From CAZRIP01 sp964600165 (GTDB taxonomy: Bacteria > Elusimicrobiota > Elusimicrobia > UBA1565 > UBA9628): a stretch of DNA of 64,000 bases. Shown here in pieces: positions 8,043 to 17,066 of the stretch. The stretch lies in contig CAZRIP010000001.1 of assembly GCA_964600165.1 (NCBI GenBank), positions 1 to 64,000 on the forward strand. Reading direction: 5' to 3'. Each line of letters begins with the position of its first letter. The first letter of the stretch is position 1. Below the pieces are notes generated by a model. That model was not told the DNA's origin. It ran no database searches and saw only the letters and a program-made list of their open reading frames with translations. The position numbers and the translations under genes were made by a program.

Positions 8043-9082
8043 TTGGCGCTCCAGCCGTGCACCCAATCGACGACGGCGCGCACGTTGTCGACCGGCGTCT
8101 GCGGCATGATCCCGTGGCCGACGTTGAAGACGAAGCCTTTGCGCCCGCGCGCGCGGCGCAGGACGTCCATGACGCCGGCCTTGAGCGCGGCGCGTCCGCC
8201 CAAGAGCAGCACGGGGTCCAAGTTCCCTTGGATCGCGCGCGGCCCGATGCGCTTCCAGGCGGCGTCGAGGTCCACGCGCCAGTCGACGCCGACGACGTCG
8301 CCGCCCGCCGAGGCGAAGTCCTCGAGGAACCCGGAGGTCCCGGTCCCGAAATGGATGACGGGCACGCCGGTCTTCTTCGCCGCGGCCAGCACGAAGGCGG
8401 AATGCGGACGGACGAAGCGCCGGTATTGCTCGGCCGACAGCGCGCCGGCCCAACTGTCGAAGAGCTGCACGGCCTGCGCGCCGGCCGCGACCTGCGCGGC
8501 GAGGTAATCGGCCGTCACGCGGCGGATCTTCTTCATGAGCGCGTCCCAGGCCTTGGACTCCTCGTGCATGAAGCGCTTGGTCTTGACGAAATCCTTGGAC
8601 GGGCCGCCCTCGATCAGATAGCTCGCCAGCGTGAAAGGCGCGCCGGCGAAGCCGATCAAGGGGACCTTGCCGCCGAGCTCGCGCCGGACGAGGGCGACGG
8701 CCTTGGCGACGTAGCCCAAGCCCTCGGCCGCGTCGAAATCCTTGAGCCGACGCACGTCGGCGGCCGAGCGGACGGGGTTGTCGATCGTCGGCGCGGGCGA
8801 AAAACGCAGCTTCGCGCCCATCGGCTCGAGCGGCAGCAGGATGTCCGCGAAGAGGATGGCCGCATCGAGCGGGAACGCCCTGATAGGCTGCAGCGTCACC
8901 TCGCAGGCGAGCTCGGGAGTGTGGGCGAGCTCGAGGATCGAGTGCTTCTCCCGCAGCTTGCGGTACTCCTCCATGTAGCGGCCCGCTTGCCGCATGAACC
9001 AGACCGGCGTCCGGTCGACCGGCTGCCGGCGGCAGGCCCGCAAGAAGCGGGCCGCGGGCTGTGAAGTCGGCATGACGGCCAT
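8039..9082 (-). CDS. hemE: Uroporphyrinogen decarboxylase
   Basis: Cytoplasmic enzyme that removes four carboxyl groups from uroporphyrinogen III to give coproporphyrinogen III. The 347 residues include the diagnostic N-terminal PVWFMRQAGRYMEEYR and the loop ILFADILLPLEPMG, with later FAGAPFTLASYLIEGG and NVGHGIMPQTPVDNV. ATGs at 9082 and 9073 are both possible starts and neither has a clear ribosome-binding site. The CNNM gene ends 15 nt upstream and hemY overlaps downstream. No other heme genes are in the window. Confidence 0.95.
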   Translation of the reverse strand: MAVMPTSQPAARFLRACRRQPVDRTPVWFMRQAGRYMEEYRKLREKHSILELAHTPELACEVTLQPIRAFPLDAAILFADILLPLEPMGAKLRFSPAPTIDNPVRSAADVRRLKDFDAAEGLGYVAKAVALVRRELGGKVPLIGFAGAPFTLASYLIEGGPSKDFVKTKRFMHEESKAWDALMKKIRRVTADYLAAQVAAGAQAVQLFDSWAGALSAEQYRRFVRPHSAFVLAAAKKTGVPVIHFGTGTSGFLEDFASAGGDVVGVDWRVDLDAAWKRIGPRAIQGNLDPVLLLGGRAALKAGVMDVLRRARGRKGFVFNVGHGIMPQTPVDNVRAVVDWVHGWSAN

Positions 9083-9097
9083 GATACTAAATGAGAA

Positions 9098-10591
9098 CTA
9101 GGCCGCGAGCAGGGTATCGGCCGTCTTCAGGATCTCGAGCAGGCTTTCGGCGGTCTTGGCGCGCAGGAGCTTGCGGCGCAGCGTCTCGTTGGTGATCAAG
9201 GAGGCGATGCGGCCGAGGACCTTGAGTTGCACGACGGGCGCGGAGGCGGGCGTCAGGATGACGAAGACCAGGCGCACGGGCGTCGCGTCCGGCGCGGGAA
9301 ACGGCACGGGCTTGGCGAAGCGGCCGACGCCGACGAGCGGGCGCTCGAGCCCCTGAAGGCGGCCGTGCGGGACGGCGACGCCGTGGCCGACGGCGCTCGA
9401 GAACTTCAGCTCGCGGTCCCAGACCACGTTCAAGACGTCGGCGGGCTTGAGCTTCGGGTCGGCCGCGCAGAGGCGGTTCAAGACCTCGCCGATCGCCTCG
9501 CGCCGGCCCGCCGCGGAGAGGCCGACGGCCACGCCCTGCGTCGCGACGAGCTCTGAGAGCGACCACGCCTGCGGCAGGTCGAACTCGTCGTGCACCTCGC
9601 CGATGAGCTCCTCGATGATGTCTTCGAGCGTCAGCAGGCCGACGATCTTGCCCAAGCCGTTGCGCACGAGCGCCATGTGGATTCCCTTGTCCGGGAAGGT
9701 CTTCAGGAGCTTCTCGAGCGGATCGGTCTCGAGGACCTCGGCGATGTCGCGGCGCGCGCGCTGAAGGTCATCTCCCTTCAAGAGCAGGTCCTTGACGTGC
9801 ACGAGCCCGACGGCGGAGTCGAGGTCCGTCTCGCAGAGCGGATAGCGCGAGAAGCGCCGCGCGCGGATGAGCTCCAGGCTCTTTTCGGCCGGCTGGTCGA
9901 GCGAAAGGAAGACGATCTTGTCGCGCGGGACCATGGCCTCGGACACCTTGGCCGCGCCGAGGTCGAAGAGGTTTTCAAGCAGCAGCAGCCGCTCGAGCGG
10001 GATCGAGCCGCGCTCCTGCGTCTCGCCGATCAAGATGCGCATCTCCTCCTCGCTGACGACCGACTCGGACTCCGACGCCGGCTTGAGGCCGACCAGCCGC
10101 AAGATCCCCTGCGAGCAGCGCGACATGAACATGACCGGGGTCCGGAAAAAGAGCGCGAAGAGCTGCAGGGGGCGCGCGCCAAGCAGCGCGAAGGCCTCGG
10201 CCTTCTGGATGCCGACGGCGCGCGGCAAGAGCTCGCCGAAAAGGCTCTGCACGAACGCGAGCGCGCACAGGCCGGTCGCGAACGAGGCGACGAAGAGCGC
10301 GTGCGCCGGGATCGAGAAGCCGAGGCCGGCGATCAGTCCCGCGATCAAGCCCGCGGCGGCCGGCTCGCCCAGCCAGCCGATCGCCAGCGCGCACAAAGTC
10401 AGCCCGAGCTGGATCGCGGCCAGGTAATCGTCGAAGCGGCCCTGGATTTCTTGGACAGCCAGCGCGCGCGGGTTGCCCTTGCGCGCGAGGACCTCGATGC
10501 GCGAGGAGCGCACCCGGACGAGCGAGTACTCCATCAACACGAACGCCGCGTTGACGAGGATCAGCAGGGCGGCGAAGGCCAGCATCGCCAT
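9098..10591 (-). CDS. CNNM/HlyC-type transporter with CBS pair and PTS EIIA-like C-terminal domain
   Basis: A 497-residue protein in three parts. Residues 1-165 are a DUF21/CNNM membrane domain with about four segments. Residues about 215-335 are a CBS pair (KVSEAMVPRDKIVFLS, GLVHVKDLLL, IVGLLTLEDIIEELIGEVHDEFD). Residues 345-497 are not the usual CorC_HlyC domain but an EIIA domain of the fructose/nitrogen type, with GHGVAVPHGR placing H409 at the phosphorylated-histidine position. CNNM proteins export Mg2+ or Co2+. The EIIA part suggests control by a PTS-like phosphorelay. It opens the heme/mgtC/rlmN unit. Confidence 0.85.
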   Translation of the reverse strand: MAMLAFAALLILVNAAFVLMEYSLVRVRSSRIEVLARKGNPRALAVQEIQGRFDDYLAAIQLGLTLCALAIGWLGEPAAAGLIAGLIAGLGFSIPAHALFVASFATGLCALAFVQSLFGELLPRAVGIQKAEAFALLGARPLQLFALFFRTPVMFMSRCSQGILRLVGLKPASESESVVSEEEMRILIGETQERGSIPLERLLLLENLFDLGAAKVSEAMVPRDKIVFLSLDQPAEKSLELIRARRFSRYPLCETDLDSAVGLVHVKDLLLKGDDLQRARRDIAEVLETDPLEKLLKTFPDKGIHMALVRNGLGKIVGLLTLEDIIEELIGEVHDEFDLPQAWSLSELVATQGVAVGLSAAGRREAIGEVLNRLCAADPKLKPADVLNVVWDRELKFSSAVGHGVAVPHGRLQGLERPLVGVGRFAKPVPFPAPDATPVRLVFVILTPASAPVVQLKVLGRIASLITNETLRRKLLRAKTAESLLEILKTADTLLAA

Positions 10592-10640
10592 GGGGAGCGC
10601 GGTAGTTTAACAGCGGCCCGGGGCTCTGTCAACCTCGTCT

Positions 10641-10666
10641 GGTCCGGGGCTTTAAAGCCCCGGACC
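10641..10666. promoter_or_regulatory. 26-bp perfect palindrome between divergent genes
   Basis: Positions 10641-10666 read the same on both strands (arms GGTCCGGGGC / GCCCCGGACC around TTTAAA). It lies between two divergent starts (10591 and 10745), where a terminator would not be expected, so it is a candidate operator or 5'-leader structure for one of them. Confidence 0.45.
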
Positions 10667-10744
10667 GCCGAGGACGGAAGACCCCCCTCAGACGGGCCCG
10701 AAGGCCTCAGGCGGCCGGCTCGGTGAACGGTCATCCTTATATAG

Positions 10745-11689
10745 ATGAAGAAGACAGTGGCGCTGCTGCTCGCGGCCTCGCTGGCCTCGGCTCCCGCTTT
10801 CGCGGCCGAGCTCGGCGAAACGCCGCTTTCGGCCCAGGGGCCGGTCGAGACGCCCATCGCCCCGCCCCTTCCGATCGCTTCGCCGCTCCAGACGGAGAGC
10901 CTGGCCCAAGCCGCAGCGGCTGCGATCCCGCCCGCGCAGGCGAGCGCGCAGGCGCCCGTCACGGCTCAAGCGTCTCTGACGCAGACCGCCGCCGCGCTCG
11001 ACGGCAACGCCGACGCGCAGACTTTGACCGCGCGCTTCGACGGCGGAACGAAGCTCGCGACGGGTCTCGTCGCCGCCGGGCTCGTCCTGGCCGCCACGCC
11101 GGCCGCGCCGGTTTTGGCGCTCTCGCCGGCGCTCCCGGCCGCCTACTCGGCCTGGCGCCTGGCGAAGACGCCGGCGTCCTCGCGCTGGTCGACTCCCGAC
11201 CGCAGCCGCGATTGGCGCGGCCGCGCCCAGAACGCGGCATCGATCTCCGGCGCCGTCTTCGCCGCCTCGTTTTTAATGTTGATCGCGCACGCCGCGCTGG
11301 GCGGCGGCCCGGCCTTCGGCGTCGCCGCCGGCCTCGGCGCCCTCCTCATCGGCGACGGCGCCGCCGGAGCCGTCGCTCATAACCGCGGCGAGGGCGTCTT
11401 TCGCTGGCAGGCCTCGCACGACCAAAAGTATCGCCACGATCCGGGCACGGGCCAGCTCAAGGACATCCGCGGGCACAAATACGGCCAGCTTTCGGACCGG
11501 TTCATCGAGCACGTGCCCGGACGCCTCTCGGGCGCGGAGCTCGCCGCGCTGCGCCTGCTCGGCGTCGGGACGGCGCTGGGGCTCGCGGCCCTCTTCGGCG
11601 CGCCGGCCTCGACGCTGCTCGTGATCAACGCGCTCGCCGCCCTCGGCTTCGCCGTCACGGACGCTCTCACCCAGCGCGACCGCCCGTGA
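10745..11689 (+). CDS. Secreted/membrane protein of unknown function, Ala/Pro-rich
   Basis: No family recognised. A clear signal peptide (MKKTVALLLAASLASAPAFA) is followed by about 70 Ala/Pro/Gln-rich low-complexity residues, then a hydrophobic C-terminal half with four or five likely membrane segments (near residues 102-120, 170-190, 195-215, 265-285 and 290-308). Between the segments lies a His/Asp/Lys-rich stretch (ASHDQKYRHDPGTGQLKDIR, about residues 222-242). A signal-like leader before an Ala/Pro linker and a multi-pass domain also occurs in the acyltransferase fusion at 31437-34124, suggesting a lineage-specific N-terminal style. The 314-residue frame has normal codon use. Confidence 0.6.
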   Translation: MKKTVALLLAASLASAPAFAAELGETPLSAQGPVETPIAPPLPIASPLQTESLAQAAAAAIPPAQASAQAPVTAQASLTQTAAALDGNADAQTLTARFDGGTKLATGLVAAGLVLAATPAAPVLALSPALPAAYSAWRLAKTPASSRWSTPDRSRDWRGRAQNAASISGAVFAASFLMLIAHAALGGGPAFGVAAGLGALLIGDGAAGAVAHNRGEGVFRWQASHDQKYRHDPGTGQLKDIRGHKYGQLSDRFIEHVPGRLSGAELAALRLLGVGTALGLAALFGAPASTLLVINALAALGFAVTDALTQRDRP

Positions 11690-11706
11690 TTTTGTTAGCA
11701 TAAGGC

Positions 11707-12180
11707 ATGCCCGAAACCCGTGAATTCAAGCCCCTCAAGGACGTCGGCTCCGTGCCGCTGACCGAGACGAGCGAGCTCAAGTTCTACGTCGACGAGTACA
11801 AGGGCCACCAGTACGGCTCGATCCGCACCTTCATCACGGGCGCGGGCGACGCCTACTCGGGGCCGACCAAGGCGGGCGTGACTCTCAACGCCGGCGTCTT
11901 GGACGGCGTCATCGAAGCGCTGGCCAAGCTCCCGAAGGAGCCCACGGCGCTCCAGGACCAGGAGCTCGCGCGCTTCCCGAAGAAGATGGGCACCGAGCTC
12001 GTCGTGCGCATCACGATTTTCAAGGACGCGACCGGCATCGACCTGCGCGAGTGGGTCGAGGACCAGACCTACAAGGGCTGGTCGAAGAAAGGCGTGCGCA
12101 TCCCGTACAAGGACCTCCCGAAATCCCTCGAGTTCCTGAAGCAGATGCGCTCGGCCGTCGCCGACGCGAAGAAAAAGTAG
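11707..12180 (+). CDS. Tandem PC4-like single-strand DNA-binding protein
   Basis: A 157-residue soluble protein that appears to be two copies of the PC4/Sub1 fold: residues about 22-75 (SELKFYVDEYKGHQYGSIRT, then GPTKAGVTLNAGVLDGVIEAL) and 96-148 (ELVVRITIFKDATGIDLREW, then SKKGVRIPYKDLPKSLEFL). The KxGVxL/IP pattern followed by an amphipathic helix is the mark of this ssDNA-binding domain, which normally works as a homodimer; here one chain may form the pair. The tail is lysine-rich. A TAGCAT box lies 5 nt before the ATG. It may act in transcription, repair or nucleoid structure. Confidence 0.7.
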   Translation: MPETREFKPLKDVGSVPLTETSELKFYVDEYKGHQYGSIRTFITGAGDAYSGPTKAGVTLNAGVLDGVIEALAKLPKEPTALQDQELARFPKKMGTELVVRITIFKDATGIDLREWVEDQTYKGWSKKGVRIPYKDLPKSLEFLKQMRSAVADAKKK

Positions 12181-12209
12181 CCTGCCCGGAGCGATCAAAT
12201 CGTCACTCA

Positions 12210-12224
12210 AGCGCCACTGGCGCT
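12210..12224. other. Short hairpin upstream of the Prc-type protease gene
   Basis: A perfect 6-bp stem with a 3-nt loop (AGCGCC-ACT-GGCGCT) lies 29 nt after the PC4-like gene and 60 nt before the protease start. No T-run follows. It could be a weak terminator. Confidence 0.3.
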
Positions 12225-12284
12225 GCAACCGCAACCGTGTTACTATTCAGGGATCGTGGGGAATATAACCAAGGAGAAAACGCG

Positions 12285-14480
12285 ATGATCCTCGCCAAAC
12301 GCCTGCTGGCCGCCCTGCTGAGCCTGTCGCTCGCCGCGCCCGCGGGAGCGGTGCTCGCGCCGGACCCCTCGAGCGCCGTCGTCGGCCAGATGGTCGCGCG
12401 CATCCTCGAGAACAGCCACTACGATCACAAGGCGCTCGACCAAGGCACGTCCAAGGAGCTCCTCCGGCTCTACATCGAGATGTACGACTACAACCACATG
12501 TTCCTGACCAAGGAGGACGTCGACGATTTCTCGGCGCGCTACGGCGCCGTCCTCTCCGACAAGCTCAAGAGCGGCGAGGTCGAGCCCGCTTACGAGATCT
12601 TCGATAAATTCATGCAGCGCCTCGAAGACCGCGAGGCTTACGTCGCGAAGATCGCGGCGCAACCCTTCGACTACACCAAGGACGAATCCGTCGTCTTGGA
12701 CCGCCACGAGCTGCCCTGGCCCGCCGCCGGCAAGGAGTACGACGAGCTCTGGCGCAAGCGCGTCAAATACGAGATGCTCCAAGAGAAGCTCGCCAAGACC
12801 AAGCCCGAGGAGCAGGCCAAGACCGTCACGCAGCGCTACGAACGGTTGCTGCGGTCCTATAAAGAGTTCGACTCCAGCGACGTCCTGCAGAACTACCTCA
12901 CCGCCCTGACCCACACCTTCGACCCGCATTCGGATTACATGGCCGCGCCGCAGATGGAGAACTTCAACATCTCGATGCGGCTGTCGCTCGTCGGCATCGG
13001 CGCCGTGCTGCGCTCCGAGGACGGCTACGCGAAGATCGTCTCGCTCGTCTCGGGCGGCCCGGCCGACACCGACAAGCGTCTAAAGCCCAACGACAAGATC
13101 GAGGCGATCGCCCAGGGCGACGGCCCGTGGGTCGACGCCGTGGGCATGAAGCTCGATCGCCTGGTCCAGCTCATCCGCGGCGAGAAGGGCACGACGGTGC
13201 GCCTGAAGGTGATCCCCAACGACGCCCTGGACCCCTCGACGCGGGTCACCATTTCTCTCGTCAGAGACGAGATCAAGCTCACCGACTCCGAGGCCAAGGC
13301 CAAGGTCATCAAGACGACCGGCCCCGGCGGCCGCCCGATGAAGATCGGCGTGATCGACCTGCCTTCCTTTTACGCCGACATGAAATCCGTCGTCGATCCC
13401 AAGAGCACGACGCGCGACGTCGAGAAGCTCATCGGGGCGCTGCGCAAGGAGAACGTCGACGGCATCGTCATGGACCTGCGCCGCAACGGCGGCGGTTCTT
13501 TGTCTGAAGCCGTCGCGCTGACGGGCCTTTTCATCCCCGAAGGCCCGGTCGTGCAGATCAAGGACTACCGCGGCTCGATCAAGGTCTTGAAGGACACCGA
13601 CCCGGGCGAGGCGTACACGGGCCCGTTGATCGTGCTGACCAGCCGCTCCTCGGCCTCGGCATCGGAGATCTTCGCCGCCGCGCTGCAGGATTACGGCCGC
13701 GCGCTCATCGTCGGCGAGAAGAGCACGTTCGGCAAGGGCACGGTGCAGTCGATCATCGAGCTCTCGCAGTATTTGCCGGGCGCGCTCAAGAGCTACCGCC
13801 CGGGCGCGGTCAAGCTCACCATCCAGAAGTTCTACCGCATCAGCGGCGGCTCGACCCAGCACCGGGGCGTCATCCCCGACGTCCGCATGCCGGGCTTGGA
13901 CGACGTCATGGACATCACGGAGACCTCGCTCAAGAACGCGATGCCCTACGACGAGGTCGAGCCCGCGCAGTACCAGAAGGTCGACTCGGTCACGCCGGCC
14001 AAGATCAAGGATGTCGCGCGCCTTTCCGGTGAACGAGTGGCGACGAACCAAGAGTTCGCCTGGGTCAAAGAGGACATCGACCGCTATCAGAAGCAGAAGG
14101 ACGAGAAGGCCGTCTCGCTCAACGAGGACAAGCGCTTGACTGAGAAGAAGGAGGACGAGCAGCGCGGCCAGGCCCGCAAAAAAGCGCGCGGCGCCCGCAA
14201 GACCAAGGAGATGCAGGCGACCGAGATCACTCTCGAGCAGATCGACGGCACGGCCAAGCCCGCCGAGGTCGCCAAGTCGACGACGACGGCGCCCCTGATC
14301 ACGCCCCCCGACGAGGACGCCTACGAGAAAGCGCCCCCGACGCCCGACTTCGTGCTGGAAGAGACCGTCCACATCCTGGGCGACATGCTCGGCCCGAACG
14401 TTGCGGGGACCAATGGCGCGCGCGAGGCCGAGCACGCCGGCGTCGACGACGCCTCGCGCGGGGGCACCGTCACCCAGTAA
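12285..14480 (+). CDS. prc: S41-family tail-specific protease (Prc/Tsp type)
   Basis: Periplasmic C-terminal processing protease. The start is the ATG at 12285, which has an AAGGAG ribosome-binding site 8 nt upstream and a signal peptide (about residues 1-22). The 731 residues hold the Prc N-terminal helical region, a PDZ domain (about 245-340) and the S41 core. The catalytic S458, D469 and K484 are placed by alignment to the E. coli Tsp triad (SASASEIFAAALQDYGRAL, then GKGTVQ). A lysine-rich tail (about residues 600-650) precedes a final acidic part. Prc degrades misfolded or tagged periplasmic proteins and trims murein-hydrolase regulators. Confidence 0.92.
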   Translation: MILAKRLLAALLSLSLAAPAGAVLAPDPSSAVVGQMVARILENSHYDHKALDQGTSKELLRLYIEMYDYNHMFLTKEDVDDFSARYGAVLSDKLKSGEVEPAYEIFDKFMQRLEDREAYVAKIAAQPFDYTKDESVVLDRHELPWPAAGKEYDELWRKRVKYEMLQEKLAKTKPEEQAKTVTQRYERLLRSYKEFDSSDVLQNYLTALTHTFDPHSDYMAAPQMENFNISMRLSLVGIGAVLRSEDGYAKIVSLVSGGPADTDKRLKPNDKIEAIAQGDGPWVDAVGMKLDRLVQLIRGEKGTTVRLKVIPNDALDPSTRVTISLVRDEIKLTDSEAKAKVIKTTGPGGRPMKIGVIDLPSFYADMKSVVDPKSTTRDVEKLIGALRKENVDGIVMDLRRNGGGSLSEAVALTGLFIPEGPVVQIKDYRGSIKVLKDTDPGEAYTGPLIVLTSRSSASASEIFAAALQDYGRALIVGEKSTFGKGTVQSIIELSQYLPGALKSYRPGAVKLTIQKFYRISGGSTQHRGVIPDVRMPGLDDVMDITETSLKNAMPYDEVEPAQYQKVDSVTPAKIKDVARLSGERVATNQEFAWVKEDIDRYQKQKDEKAVSLNEDKRLTEKKEDEQRGQARKKARGARKTKEMQATEITLEQIDGTAKPAEVAKSTTTAPLITPPDEDAYEKAPPTPDFVLEETVHILGDMLGPNVAGTNGAREAEHAGVDDASRGGTVTQ

Positions 14481-14504
14481 TCTCGAGCAAGGAAGGGACC
14501 GCCC

Positions 14505-17045
14505 ATGAATCCGGACCGCTGGACCACGCGATCGCAAGAAGCCGTTCAGGCCGCCCAGCGCCTGGCTGAGGATCGCGGCCATCAGGAGATCGCGGAGGAG
14601 CACCTGATGCAGGCCCTCCTCACGCAGAGCGAGGGCGTCGTGCCCGAGGTCGTCAAGAAAGCGGGCGGCGACCCGGCGGGTCTGCTCGCCGCGCTCGAGA
14701 AAGACTTGAAAAAGCGTCCCCAGAGCAGCGGCGACAGCCGCTACCCCTCGCAAGGGCTCACGCGCGCGCTGCGTCTGGCCGAAGAACGCATGCAGGCGAT
14801 GAAGGACGAGTACCTTTCCGTCGAGCACCTGCTGTTGGGCCTGCTCGACGCCGGCGGCGCGCCGGCGCGGCTCTTCGCCGCGCACGGCCTGACGCCCGAC
14901 AAGATCCTCTCCGCGTTGACGCAGGTGCGCGGCGCCCAGCGCGTGACGAGCCAGGACCCCGAGGGCACCTTCCAAGCGCTGGAAAAGTACGGCCGCGATC
15001 TGACCGCCGCGGCGCGGCGCGGCAAGCTCGATCCCGTCATCGGTCGCGACTCGGAGATCCGGCGCGTCATCCAGGTCCTCTCGCGCCGGACCAAGAACAA
15101 CCCCGTCTTGATCGGCGAGCCCGGCGTGGGCAAGACCGCCATCGTCGATGGCCTCGCCCAGCGCATCGTGGCGGGCGACGTCCCCGAGGGCATCAAGGAC
15201 AAGAAAGTCGTCTCGCTCGACTTGGGCGCGCTCGTCGCCGGCGCGAAATTCCGCGGCGAGTTCGAGGAGCGGCTCAAAGCGGTTCTAAAGGAAGTGGCCG
15301 CCCAGGAAGGCCAGATCATTTTATTCATCGACGAGCTGCACACCTTGGTCGGCGCGGGCGCGGCCGAGGGCGCCATCGACGCAGCCAACATGCTCAAGCC
15401 GATGCTCGCGCGCGGCGAACTGCGCCTGGTCGGCGCGACCACCTTGGACGAGTACCGCAAGCACATCGAGAAAGACGCCGCGCTCGAGCGGCGCTTCGCC
15501 CCCGTGCAGGTCGGCGCGCCGTCGGTGGAGGACACGATCGCCATCTTGCGCGGCCTCAAAGAGCGTTACGAGGTCCATCACGGAGTCCAGATCCGCGACG
15601 CGGCCCTCGTCGCCGCCGCCGTCTTGTCCGACCGCTACATCTCCGACCGCTTCTTGCCGGACAAGGCCATCGACCTCGTCGACGAGGCCTGCAGCCGCCT
15701 GCGCATGGAGATCGACTCCATGCCGCTCGAGCTCGATGAGACCGAGCGCCGCATCAGGCAGCTCGAGATCGAGGCGACCGCTCTGAAGAAGGAATCGGAC
15801 AAGCCGAGCAAGGAGCGTTTGCACGCGATCGAATCCGAGCTCAAGGGTTTGAAGGACAAGTCGAAGACGCTGCGCGCGCACTGGGAAAAGGAAAAGGCCG
15901 CGATCAAGGAACTGCGCGATTTCAAATCTAAAATCGATGAGCTTCGCATCGAGGAGAAACGCGCCGAGCGCTCGGGCGATCTCACCAAGGCCGCCGAGAT
16001 CCGCTATGGCCGCGTCCCCGAGCTGCAGAAGAAAGCCGAGCAGGCGCAAAAAGACCTGGCGCAGCTGCAATCCAAGCAAAAGCTCCTGCGAGAAGAGGTC
16101 TCGGAGGAGGACATCGCCCAGGTCGTCAGCCGCTGGACCGGCATCCCTCTCGACAAGCTCTTGGCCGGCCAGCTGGAGAAGCTCTTGAAGCTCGAGGAGA
16201 CGCTCCACGCGCGCGTCGTCGGCCAGGAAGAGGCCGTCAAGGCCGTCGCCGAGGCCGTGCGCCGCTCTCGCTCCGGGCTGTCCGATCCGAACCGCCCGAT
16301 CGGCGTGTTTTTGCTCATGGGCCCGACCGGCGTGGGCAAAACGGAGCTCGCGCGCGCGCTGGCCGAGACGCTGTTCGACGACGAGCGCAGCATGGTCCGC
16401 GTCGACATGTCGGAGTACATGGAGAAGCACGCCGTCAGCCGGCTGATCGGCGCGCCTCCGGGCTACGTCGGCTACGACGAGGGCGGCCAGCTCACGGAAG
16501 CCGTGCGCCGCAAGCCCTACTGCGTCGTCTTGCTCGACGAGATCGAAAAAGCGCATCCCGACGTCTTCAACGTGCTCTTGCAGATCATGGATGACGGGCG
16601 CCTGACCGACGGGCAAGGCCGCATGGTCAACTTCAAGAACACGATCCTTCTGATGACCTCGAACGTGCAGCAAGACGAGCTCAAGAGCCGCTTCCGCCCC
16701 GAGTTCTTGAACCGCATCGACGAGACCTTGGTCTTTCATCCTCTCGACCAAAAGGACATCCGCCGCATCGTCGACATCCAGATCGCCAAGGTTTCCGAGC
16801 GCCTCAAGGACCGCCGCGTGACGATCCTCTTGGACGACGCGGCCAAGGAGCACCTCGCCAAAGAGGGCTACGACCCGGCCTACGGCGCGCGGCCGCTCAA
16901 GCGCGCGATCCAAAAGCTGCTCGTCGACCCGCTCGCGCGCCTCATCTTGACCGGCGAGGTCAAGGACGGCGCCGCCATCGCCGTCTCGGCGAGCAAGGGC
17001 GGCCTCACCTTCAAAGCCGTGGGCAAATCCGGCGTCGCTAAGTAG
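14505..17045 (+). CDS. clpB: ATP-dependent disaggregase ClpB
   Basis: Hexameric Hsp100 chaperone that threads aggregated proteins with DnaK. The 846 residues have the full order: ClpN repeats (1-145), the first AAA+ domain with Walker A GEPGVGKT near residue 205 and IILFIDELHT, the coiled-coil M domain (about 405-530) that separates ClpB from ClpA and ClpC, and the second AAA+ domain with GPTGVGKT near residue 606 and VVLLDEIEKAHPDVFN. There is no ClpP-binding loop. AAGGAAGG lies just before the ATG, and the gene follows the Prc protease by 24 nt, so two protein-quality genes may be co-transcribed. Confidence 0.97.
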   Translation: MNPDRWTTRSQEAVQAAQRLAEDRGHQEIAEEHLMQALLTQSEGVVPEVVKKAGGDPAGLLAALEKDLKKRPQSSGDSRYPSQGLTRALRLAEERMQAMKDEYLSVEHLLLGLLDAGGAPARLFAAHGLTPDKILSALTQVRGAQRVTSQDPEGTFQALEKYGRDLTAAARRGKLDPVIGRDSEIRRVIQVLSRRTKNNPVLIGEPGVGKTAIVDGLAQRIVAGDVPEGIKDKKVVSLDLGALVAGAKFRGEFEERLKAVLKEVAAQEGQIILFIDELHTLVGAGAAEGAIDAANMLKPMLARGELRLVGATTLDEYRKHIEKDAALERRFAPVQVGAPSVEDTIAILRGLKERYEVHHGVQIRDAALVAAAVLSDRYISDRFLPDKAIDLVDEACSRLRMEIDSMPLELDETERRIRQLEIEATALKKESDKPSKERLHAIESELKGLKDKSKTLRAHWEKEKAAIKELRDFKSKIDELRIEEKRAERSGDLTKAAEIRYGRVPELQKKAEQAQKDLAQLQSKQKLLREEVSEEDIAQVVSRWTGIPLDKLLAGQLEKLLKLEETLHARVVGQEEAVKAVAEAVRRSRSGLSDPNRPIGVFLLMGPTGVGKTELARALAETLFDDERSMVRVDMSEYMEKHAVSRLIGAPPGYVGYDEGGQLTEAVRRKPYCVVLLDEIEKAHPDVFNVLLQIMDDGRLTDGQGRMVNFKNTILLMTSNVQQDELKSRFRPEFLNRIDETLVFHPLDQKDIRRIVDIQIAKVSERLKDRRVTILLDDAAKEHLAKEGYDPAYGARPLKRAIQKLLVDPLARLILTGEVKDGAAIAVSASKGGLTFKAVGKSGVAK

Positions 17046-17053
17046 TCATTTAG

Positions 17054-17059
17054 TAAAAT
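17054..17059 (+). promoter_or_regulatory. TANNNT -10-like box, 7 nt before start codon
   Basis: TAAAAT ends 7 nt before the ATG at 17067 and no Shine-Dalgarno sequence fits, so the mRNA is probably leaderless. No good -35 element is visible. Confidence 0.45.
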
Positions 17060-17066
17060 CCGGGCG

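Noticed and set aside
12051..12284. Longer N-terminus for the Prc-type protease from an upstream in-frame start
   Set aside because: The extra 78 residues overlap the PC4-like gene and are Arg-rich without sense; the ATG at 12285 has a ribosome-binding site and a signal peptide.
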